Of a stretch of 64,000 nucleotides of DNA, positions 50,233 through 59,779 are shown piece after piece. Location: the NCBI RefSeq assembly GCF_910592395.1, contig NC_088308.1, positions 310,001 through 374,000 of the forward strand, read 5' to 3'. This DNA comes from Lineus longissimus (lineage: Eukaryota; Nemertea; Pilidiophora; Heteronemertea; Lineidae). The position numbers and the translations under genes were made by a program. The notes below the pieces were generated by a model, which was given only the letters and a program-made list of their open reading frames with translations, did not search any database and had not been told where the DNA came from. Each line of letters starts with the position of its first letter. The stretch's first letter is position 1.

Positions 50233-50504
50233 GGTTTAAAGCACAAATATCAGGAGTATCATATCAAAAGAATCATTAAATTTATCAAGATAATGTAACT
50301 TTTCAAATCTAGATACATGAGAAATTTCTTTGATATATCTACTATGACATCTTCTCTGATATACTTCTAAGTATCATACCATAGAAGAGGTATCATTACA
50401 AGAAAATATCAAAATGTCCAAATTGTACGCATGGGAAATTTTAAACTTTTTTGAAATGTATCCTGAGCACAACTATCTTGGACCAGCACACTCGTTCCCG
50501 TAGT
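50233..50504. other. AT-rich spacer between the two inverted arrays
   Basis: About 270 bp of AT-rich unique sequence separates oppositely oriented arrays of the same unit. It holds no ORF. It would form the loop if the arms paired. Confidence 0.7.
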
Positions 50505-51109
50505 TGTGACTTCCTCATCTCTCTCATCATGTTGTCAACACGGTGGAGCAGCCAGGACTGATTCGGCCTGGCTGTGACTTCCTCATCTCTCTCACCATGT
50601 TGTCAACACGGTGGAGCAGCCAGGACTGATTCGGCCTGGCTGTGACTTCCTCATCTCTCTCACCATGTTGTCAACACGGTGGAGCAGCCAGGACTGATTC
50701 GGCCTGGCTGTGACTATCTCATCTCTCTCATCATGTTGTCAACACGGTGGAGCAGCCAGGACTGATTCGGCCTGGCTGTGACTGCCTCATCTCTCTCACC
50801 ATGTTGACAACTTGGCAGAGCAGCCAAGACTGATTTGGCCTGGCTGTGACTGTCTCATCTCTTTCACCATAATTATTGTCAACACGGTGGAGCAGCCAGA
50901 ACTGATTCGGCCTGGCTCTGACTGTCTCATCTCTCTCGCCTTATTAACAACTAGGCAGTGCGGCGAAGATTGATGCGGCCTGGCTGTGACTGTCTCATCA
51001 CACGCATCATGTTGTCAACACGGTGGAGCAGCCAGGACTGATTCGGCCTGGCTGTGACTTCCTCATCTCTCTCATCATGTTGTCAACACGGTGGAGGAGC
51101 CAGGACTGT
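50505..51109 (-). repeat. 68-bp minisatellite, right arm (inverted), about 9 copies
   Basis: This is the reverse complement of the array at 48556-50232 (tgacttcctcatctctctca, then catgttgtcaacacggtgga). It includes one copy with the gcactgccta-type variant, so the two arms share variant types and are not simply one consensus flipped. Confidence 0.96.
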
Positions 51110-51159
51110 CAAACAGTTGTGTGAGCTCACTAGAGCTTGCACTTACATAATAGTGTAAA

Positions 51160-51200
51160 ACTAAAATTTATATAATATATATATATATATGTATATAAAA
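51160..51200. repeat. AT-rich microsatellite
   Basis: A run of alternating TA (tatataatatatatatatat) lies directly before the palindrome-bearing array. Confidence 0.85.
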
Positions 51201-51660
51201 CCGTCATCGGATGCGCATCCGATATGCCACGAGATCCTTCACCGTCAATTCCCTTACCGTCATCGGATGCGCATCCGATATGCCACGAGATCCTTCACCG
51301 TCAATTCCCTTACCGTCATCGGATGCGCATCCGATATGCCACGAGATCCTTCACCGTCAATTCCCTTACCGTCTTCGGATGCGCATCCGATATGCCACGA
51401 GATCCTTCACCGTCAATTCCCTTACCCGTACCGTCATCGGATGCGCATCCGATATGCCACGAGATCCTTCACCGTCAATTCCCTTACCGTCTTCGGATGC
51501 GCATCCGATATGCCACGAGATCCTTCACCGTCAATTCCCTTACCGTCTTCGGATGCGCATCCGATATGCCACGAGATCCTTCACCGTCAATTCCTATACC
51601 GTCATTGGATGCCACGAGATTTTTTGTTACCTCACCGTCAATTCCTATACCGTCAGGGAT
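51201..51660. repeat. 56-bp minisatellite with an internal perfect palindrome, about 8 copies
   Basis: Units start at 51201, 51257, 51313, 51369, 51431, 51487, 51543 and 51599 (last one diverged). One junction has an extra 6 bp. The first seven units contain tcggatgcgcatccga, a perfect 16-bp palindrome, and four extend it to 18 bp (atcggatgcgcatccgat). Each unit has two ccgtca motifs. ORFs of about 150-200 codons in all three forward frames come from the repetition. Unit length equals that of the array at 3277-5306, but the sequence is different. Confidence 0.95.
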
Positions 51661-53948
51661 GCCACGAGCTTTGTTCGCGTTGTAAAGGTTTCGGGGATAC
51701 GACTAATGCATGCGAGCACCGTCGGCGGAACCCCAAACCGCCCTCTCGATCTATCCGTAAGAACAAGCCACTCTCGTGACCGTCACGTTTACGGACTCCG
51801 GACCTCCAGACTTTAGAGACCGAGCTTTTCTTTACCTTACAATTACTGTATACTCGGCGCCTCACTTATATGTGTTGTTTTTTTCACATACATTGTTCTC
51901 GTGGTTTACGGAAAAGTAGGCCTAAAATGTTATAGTGTCTAAAAACAATATTCAGTTAATGGAATTACACTTTTTTCCATTACTGCTTGCTTGATATTGC
52001 CCTAACAACTTTTTCATGAATCAATTTTGAGCATTATGTTTACAACGTAGTTATTATAGCACGAAATATGAGTCTAAAATGCCAAATACTTGCAACTATT
52101 ATGTTAATCACTGAAATCTTAGTGTACTTATTGCTCGCTATAAGCTAGGTTAATGCGCCCCTAAACCAACGCACTGACAACGCTACCTCCCCGGAACTCA
52201 AACTTTAACGTGAGTTAATTGTAATCTTACTCTCTATATACCAAAGTGATTTACCTAGGAATACAGTTGCACTTCACTGAAAACTAATGATGTGTTGATG
52301 AGTTCAATGATCTTCGATTCCTTTGGTTTTCTTGGCGAACTGACGTCCGACAATCAATGACCCGTTGACGTGTACCTGCAATACGCCATTGTCGTAGTGT
52401 GTAAACAGATCTATTTTTGGACGAAACTCAGCCCCTCACAAACTTTGGTCCATTTCGCCAATGATGACACTGCTTCTAGACTGTACCAAAGCACTTTAAG
52501 CTGTAGCAGTGCTAAGCAAGAGTCAAGACAAATGTCCGCTGCCAGCCGCTGCTGGACCAACCCCCTCGCCCGCCCCCCATCATGATATCAGATTCAGAGG
52601 CCTGGCTGAGCCCTGTGATTTAGCCAAATTCAATATGATTCTTTTCTACTGTGATGTTAAGGCCCTTGTGTCATGCAGCGTATTCGGTAGCACCGGTACA
52701 CAACTTATGTTAAACCGCGACGTCTGCTGCAATTCAAATTGCATATGACGCCAACGGAATTGTGACGACTTGTTTCTCCAATCTTTTAGTGAACAGTGAT
52801 CACGGGCTGTGGGAATTGCGAAGGGATGGTGTAGAGTATCGCCACAACAATGTTGATATGATCACTCGTCGTTTCAGCGGGCATGACTTGGTACATCCAG
52901 TGACCCAGCAAAAGTAGCCTCGGTACAGCCAGAAGTAGCAACAACTCGCAAAAGGGGATCCTTGTCTGACTGGTGGCTGGACCACATGGTAGGTCACCAT
53001 CAAATAAGGGAGTGGATCAAGCACAGCTGGATAGAGGGGGCCCCGTTGAGGGCGAAGCCTGAATATGGTGAGGGCTCGCCCTCACAATCACATGAAAGCG
53101 CAGTAGGCGCTCACCCACGAAGGGAGGTCTGGGGGTCTCCAACAGGAAAATTTTGAAACTGAGATGCTCTCAGATGCGTTTCCCAAGTGTCTGAGAGACG
53201 ATGTTTACTCGTTAATTCACTGCAAAGAAATGCATAACGAAAACGCCACCTAGGTTTTCTTCTTTGGGTTGTGAGGAGAATATTTCAAATCATTTGAGCA
53301 GCAGTGTCTAACCTACAACGCGGTCAATGATTTCCTTACAAAATTAATGGATTTTGGCTTAAATACTGCATCGAACCGCCAAGTCTGACCAATTAATGAT
53401 AGTCGGTATGAAAGGGGCCATGTTTATCAATCTATGTGTATGAACATTTGAAGTGAATTGCTGTAATTCTGACCTCAAAACTCATTATAGAAGCAGGTCC
53501 TAATACGTCATCCGACAATCGAACACAGCAAGTGCACTACATGACGTGCTCGGGTACAATGATGGTATCCTGCTTTGATTTAATGGCAGAAAACATCTAT
53601 GGGCCTGTATGAATTGTCAGTTGATGAATTGAGCTGATTGCACTCTCCCCTGGACTGGAGGCCTAACAAATCACAGTCCTGTGAAAAGCTCTCCGTCCCA
53701 CAGCTGATCTCGTCTTCTTCCAGTCATTAAATCGTGAAATGATACCCATGACACCACACTGTTTCAGCTAATTTTGATTCAGTTCTCTGTCTGACGTCAT
53801 GGATAGCGATCCTGTGACTGAGATTGAGAGTACCTCTGTGTTAGAAGCTATGGTACATGGTTATCTCGATGGTTCAAGTCATATACTCTGTTTTATACTT
53901 CCTGTTTCTTTCTTTCAGTTTTGAATTCCCTGGAACAACTCTGAAAAC
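51661..53948. other. 2.3-kb interval without recognised coding exons
   Basis: A strong acceptor-like pyrimidine tract (ttctttctttcag, ending at 53918) marks the exon containing the SLC9B start codon, so upstream 5' UTR exons probably lie here. An ATG at 53799 opens a short frame (MDSDPVTEIESTSVLEAM) that does not join in frame to the antiporter. Confidence 0.35.
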
Positions 53949-56900
53949 ATGGCAGGTATTGAAGACGATGAAAGTGCATCTGACATTGAGATGACAGACA
54001 TTAACAAAGGGACACTTAACAATGAACGTACAAACTTTGATGTCCAAATAAAAGATGACCAACCTAACATGCAGTCGTCCCGCAAATGTTGCAGATGCTG
54101 TGACTGTAAGAACTGCATGCAGAGGTGTTACCATTGTTGCATGCCATGCATGACAAAGGAGAACCCTCTGCCAGACAATGCCACACGCTGCGATAGAATC
54201 AAATATGGTTTCCTGTGCCCACCTCATGGCAAGCTCGCCAAACTGATGACATTGGTATTAGCTGTCCTGCTTATGTATGGAACTCTTTGGGCGATAACAG
54301 GAAAGCAGGCACTCCCTGGAGGAAACTTCTTCGGCTTACTTGTGATGCTTGTGTTGTGCCTGATAGGTGGTGCTCTGGTGGAAAAAATACGTCTGCCACC
54401 TCTGTTAGGTAAGACCATATAAAATAAATTACCTAATTCTCATCAGACCATTGGTGAAAAGTTCGTCCAGTAGGCCTAGTGCTCTGGTGGAAAAAATACG
54501 TCTGCCACCTCTGTTAGGTAAGACCATATAAAATAAATTACCTAATTCTCATCAGACCATTGGTGAAAAGTTCGTCCAGTAGGCCTAGTGCTCTGGTGGA
54601 AAAAATACGTCTGCCACCTCTGTTAGGTAAGACCATATAAAATAAATTACCTAATTCTCATCAGACCATTGGTGAAAAGTTCGTCCAGTAGGCCTAGTGC
54701 TCTGGTGGAAAAAATACGTCTGCCACCTCTGTTAGGTAAGACCATATAAAATAAATTACCTAATTCTAATCAGACCATTGGTGAAAAGTTCGTCCAGTAG
54801 GCCTAGGGCAATTTATATTTTATATCTAAATTTTTTGATAATAAAGTGTATTATAACTTGGGGAGGGAGTCCAGATAGCGATACAACCATATGAAGATGT
54901 CAGCAACTTTCATTGTGTATATATGGTTGTACAGTGTATTCTCGCAGCTGAATCGTGGAACGTGTTGCCAAAATGTTCTGATGACGTCATCCAGCACAAA
55001 AAGGTTGATTCTGGAACCAAGTTGAAGATGTAAGTTTTTGTCATATACCTAGTGTATCCATTGTGCCTACCATGTAGCTTACTCTACTGATGGACATGTG
55101 TTTTTCATTGAAATACTCTGCCAACCGCCTGTTGGTGTATTACTGCACAGGTACTAAGTGTATTCGATCTCTGTTTTTAGGAATGTTGGTTGTTGGCTTC
55201 TTACTGCAGAATGTTCCAGTCGTTAACGTTGGCAAGGATATCACCCCAGGTTGGTCATCTGCCCTCAGGTACATACTAAGGCTGTAGTGAACACCAAATC
55301 ACTATTGTTTGTTTTGCTTTCTGTCCTGTCGTAACATTAGTTTTATGATGGGTATTTTCAGAATGGCCAATATTTTACAGGACGGAGACAGGAATGACAG
55401 CGAGTAGCTTACTAAGGATACTTCTTGATGCTGATTGAGCTTCTGCATATAAACATCAAACTGTGCTGAATGACTGATCAACTATCAATTATTGCCATGT
55501 CAAAGGTACTTCGTCTTTGATACCAGTATGAAAAACCCTTGAGACCAAAATTGTACTGCATTATCGAAGGATTCAATTCCTTCCTCCTCTTTCTAGGAAT
55601 ATAGCTCTGGTTGTGATCCTCACACGAGCAGGTTTAGGACTGAATCCAATCGTCCTGAGGAAACTCTCCTTGGTCGTCCTGCGACTTGCATTCACACCAT
55701 GTCTTGTTGAAGCAGTTGTGGTTGCCATTGCCTCACATCTACTGCTTGGTTTTCCCTGGCCATATGGTTTTATGTTGGGGTAAGTCTTGAAGAAAAAGTC
55801 AAAGCCATACACTGTCATAGGACGTTTAGACAGCAGTCTGTCCACGCCATGCTAACTTGATCACACCACTGTGGGCATGAGGGAGCACACACAGGTCTAG
55901 ACTCCGAGGTGACATTCAAGACTGGAGAATCTCAGTGGGCATGTTACTCGGGTAGTTGCAAGCCGGGGTTCAGATACAAATTTTTCATGTTCGTTAATAT
56001 AATTTGTCTAATTTCCTCTCCAGATTTGTGTTAGCTGCAGTTAGTCCTGCCGTTATTGTTCCATCCATGTTATCACTGGAAGAGAAGGGGTATGGAACCG
56101 ACAAGGGTGTACCCACACTTGTCATAGCTGCAGCAAGTGTTGATGATGTACTGGCCATCAGTGCTTTTGGAATTGTACTTGGCATTGCTTTCTCTAACAG
56201 TGAGTGTCTATGATCTTTATTATGATCTGGTTGTTACTTATGTACTGTACCTTCATGTCTCCTTCAATGTACTGTACCTTCATGTCTCCTTCAATGTACT
56301 GTACCTTCATGTCTCCTTCAATGTACTGTACCTTCATGTCTCCTTCAATGTACTGTACCTTCATGTCTCCTTCAATGTACTGTACCTTCATGTCTCCTTC
56401 AATGTACTGTACCTTCATGTCTCCTTCAATGTACTGTACCTTCATGTCTCCTTCAATGTACTCTACCTTCATGTCTCCTTCAATGTACTGTACCTTCATG
56501 TCTCCTTCAATGTACTGTACCTTCATGTCTCCTTCAATGTACTGTACCTTCATGTCTCCTTCAATGTACTGTACCTTCATGTCTCCTTCAATGTACATGT
56601 TATCTTTGAATGATAACAAGTATGTCAATTTATTGACTTTCATGTAAAATCTCTCCGACTTCTAATTACCATCCTAAACCCAACTTTAACTCAACTCGAA
56701 GAGCTCCACTCTGACAGAGGAATATCAGCTATCAATGTTTCTAGTGTGCGATACCTCAGACATGCTGTTCGAGATGTTTATGTAGTAAAGTTAAAGTATG
56801 AAATGAATGTCTTCTTTCTGCAAAGGTGATTTGGCAGTAACCATAGTGCGTGGTCCGTTGGAAGCTCTCCTTGGTGTTGTGTATGGAATACTGTTTGGCC

Positions 56901-59558
56901 TCCTGGCATGGTACTTTCCACACAGTAGGCATGTAAGTATTCGTGTAGCATTTTCAGTATTGAGACATGTTCAAACCCTGCCATGAAGAAGAGTGTGATG
57001 TTCATTCAGTCGGCCAGAAAATCGTCTTGTGTCAGTATAGGTCTCCAAACTGTACGACTTGCACCAAAATAAAATACTGATACAACTCTTTCTTTTCCTC
57101 TCTAGAAAAATGTAGTTCTATTCCGGTGCATAATTATCCTTGCTGGTGGTCTGTTTGCGGTGTTTGGCAGCATTGCCGCTGAGGTTCCAGGTGCTGGGGC
57201 GTTAGGGAGTCTGACCATCGCATTTGTGGCTGCCATCGGGTGGAGGAAGAGGGACAAATGGGAGGATGTGGTAAGTTTGGTGAAACAGAAATTATGGAAA
57301 CTGATTCATTAGGAAATTAAACCTGTGAACCATAAAGTTTTGAAGTGGAATCCGCTTATCATTAGAGACACAGGCACTAAGTGTGACGTGTTCATACACC
57401 CTTGGAACTAGGGGCCTTTGTTAACAACACATACCTGAGGTCAAAGAGTGAAGAAAGTTGTCTCTCAGGTCTTGATCCATAATGAGTACAAACACTGGCT
57501 CATCAAAAGTACTGCCAGTAATTGGGGCAATGATAGACTCGACAGGCCGTATTGTGGTTGACTGAATTGAACTAAAGAAGTGCCTTTCACCCCTTTCATA
57601 TTTCTCAACCAAAGGATACCAGTGAGTCTACCGTGACCTAGACTGGTATACTTGATTTGATGAAGGAGTGTGACAAGAACACATGCATTGGACACAGTGT
57701 ATTATTGCCCTTATTGTCCCTCAGTAATTCTACCTGTACAAATGACATTATCTGGAGGTCATTTTTAGAGGTGTTTTCCTGTGCAAATCTCTTCAGCTCA
57801 GATTTAATTTCATTCTTGTGGCTTCTCTCTTCAGAATCCTGTAACAGAAATCATGGCTTCACTATGGGTGATCTTCCAACCATTACTCTTCGGCCTGATT
57901 GGCAATGAAATCGTGATATCACAACTTGATGGCTCCACTGTAGGTATGTATATGAAACTCATTAGGTCACAACTAGAGGAATGAAACTGATACTTACTCT
58001 TCACAAGAAACCTAAAAACCTTTCTCTACTGTACAGAGGACATCAGGACATGCTTATTACCATGATGAGAGGCTGACCAAACACACCTTAAATCCAAGTA
58101 AACACGTCCAAATTTCTTTGCATTTTGCTGAAACGGAATCGGATATGTTGATACAACGCATAATATATCTTTACCAGTGGCTGAGCCATGAGAGTATTGT
58201 ACAAAAGATGGTTGTGTAAATAGGGATTTTAGGCCAGAGCTGGGGTCATAGTCTTTCAATAGTAGAGATACTATCGCTTTTAGCAACTTTGTCTACCTTA
58301 ATCTTGCCTACTAGCACCTGTCTCTAGTCTCACCTCAATTCGCTCCTTTCAGGTCTTGGTGTTGCAGTTCTCTGTATTGGGCTCGTGTTTCGAGTGGTTG
58401 CCTCGTTCTTGGTTGTGTTCAGGACCAACCTTACCTGGAGAGAGCGCTTCTTCATCCCCATTGCCTGGCTGCCGAAGGCAACAGTTCAGGTGGGCACAGT
58501 TCCCTTGTTATCAAACTCAGTCCAATTCATCTGACCAGAATGTTCTAGTCTGCTATGTTTAGCTGTCAGTATCCTAAAGTACAATATGACCCCCTACAGG
58601 CCACAGAATAACATACATCTTCTTCTTAGTGTTCAATAACAACATCGAATTATCATGTCAGTGGATGTCCAAATCAAGTGGAAGCCTTGTAGTTTGGTCT
58701 AGGAGTTGTTCTCCACTGGGCCTCTAACAGAGCGCAGCATGGTCTTGAACGACGTGCTCTGTGGTCTGTTGGTTCAGTTTCTCTACCACTGCAGATGTTG
58801 TGTCCTTGAGAAGAACACCTTACCCTGCAATGTACAATGCTTCACTTCATGCAGGAGGATAAATAGGTAACAGTTTTGACCATGTTAACTGGGAGTTCCA
58901 ATCCAGGGGAAGCTATGCTCCTGGTCCCTTTACCTCAGCTAGGATGATTTGAATAATTTTGGGTCAGTTAATTGTTGCATTATTTTTTCCGATGCGAATT
59001 TCAGGCTGCTATTGGTCCTATAGCTCTTGATACAGCCAGACAGCTAGGGGGCACACCAGAAGAGATAACCTTGGGATTAAAGGTGAGACATCTCTCTGTA
59101 GACGTATTTGAGCCAGCATGTCAGTCACACAGGCCTATTACAGGTAAAATAGGCCTTTTGTAAAGGCTGTAACAAGCATGACAGGCTAAATTGTTCTTGT
59201 TAGAGTTGGGATTGTGTAAACAGTTTCAGACAGTTAGGCAGGCATTTGCTTACTCTTTTAGTGTATGATTTTGGGTTTTGTACTCAAGGAAGGGAACATA
59301 ATGTATAACTTTTGATTTCAGATTTTAACTATAGCTGTGCTGGTGATAATGATCACAGCTCCAGTAGGCTCGGCTCTGATTGCTCTCACCGGTCCAAAGT
59401 TACTCAAGAAAAGTGTTAAAGGCAGAGAGGGCAGTCAAAATGGGGAGGCGACTTTAGGGGAAGTGGAGGAGGAAGCCCCGGGGGAAGTGGGGGAGAGGTT
59501 GATAGATGGGGAGGCTAGGCCAAAAAGGTTTTCATTTGATAAAGACGAAGGTGACTAG
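53949..59558 (+). CDS. SLC9B: SLC9B/NHA-type Na+/H+ antiporter
   Basis: Ten exons are inferred: 53949-54408, 55181-55268, 55597-55779, 56024-56199, 56826-56932, 57106-57270, 57835-57943, 58353-58489, 59005-59082 and 59322-59558, all GT-AG and in frame (579 aa). The protein matches the CPA2-type NHA family (human NHA1/NHA2) along its length: CPPHG before the first helix, LPGGNFFG, ILTRAGLGL, PWPYGFMLGFVLAAVSPAV, the ion-binding double aspartate D284-D285 in ASVDDVLAIS, IFQPLLFGLIGNE and WLPKATVQAAIG. It has about 12-14 membrane helices and probably exchanges Na+ or Li+ for protons at plasma or organelle membranes. The N-terminus is unusual in having ten cysteines within residues 47-67, a candidate palmitoylation or metal-binding cluster. 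The C-terminal tail is Glu/Gly-rich. The 5' end of intron 1 is a minisatellite that duplicates the exon 1 donor. Poly(A) signals AATAAA at 59594 and 59754. Confidence 0.93.
54370..54805. repeat. 109-bp minisatellite made of SLC9B exon 1 end plus 5' splice site, 4 copies
   Basis: Each 109-bp unit repeats the last 39 bases of exon 1 (gtgctctggtggaaaaaata to cctctgttag), the donor gtaaga, and about 64 bases of intron. Donors lie at 54409, 54518, 54627 and 54736. Copies are almost identical; the only clear change I see is tctcatc to tctaatc in the last. Confidence 0.97.
56241..56596. repeat. 27-bp minisatellite in SLC9B intron 4, about 13 copies
   Basis: The unit is tgtactgtaccttcatgtct plus ccttcaa. 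It starts about 40 bp after the 5' splice site at 56200. Only one unit differs noticeably (gtactctacc). Open frames on both strands result from the 27-bp period. Confidence 0.97.
58735..58915 (+). mobile_element. Possible SINE remnant in SLC9B intron 8
   Basis: The segment has tRNA-like and SINE-like elements: ctgtggtctgttggttcagt, then tgtgtccttgagaagaacac and cttaccctgcaatgta, then gggagttccaatccagggg. The tgtccttgrgaarracacytta pattern is common in the bodies of marine animal SINEs. It is degraded and has no clear ends. Confidence 0.35.
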
Positions 59559-59593
59559 TCACCTTTACAAACCCTTTTTTGAACTTTTTTACC

Positions 59594-59759
59594 AATAAAG
59601 TGTTTACTTATTGTTGTACAGATGATCCTGACAAGGTAACTGTAGTTTTGGATTGTTTAGATATAGTATGTTCGACTTGGAGTATAATGGCTCACCTGTG
59701 ATTTAGTCTTAATACTGTGTACAATATATATGTATAAATCGTTACATTTTTCCAATAAA
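59594..59759 (+). promoter_or_regulatory. Two candidate polyadenylation signals for the SLC9B gene
   Basis: AATAAA occurs at 59594-59599, 36 bp after the stop codon, and again at 59754-59759. The second, followed by a short unique stretch, would give a 3' UTR of about 220 nt. Confidence 0.6.
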
Positions 59760-59779
59760 AATCGAATTCATACAAGAAA

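Noticed and set aside
51189-51816. Three overlapping plus-strand ORFs of about 150-200 codons
   Set aside because: All three forward frames are open over the 56-bp palindrome array; this is repetition, not coding. The Cys-rich end (CHELCSRCKGFG) has no family I recognise.
56137-56647. ORFs on both strands in SLC9B intron 4
   Set aside because: They come from the 27-bp intronic minisatellite.
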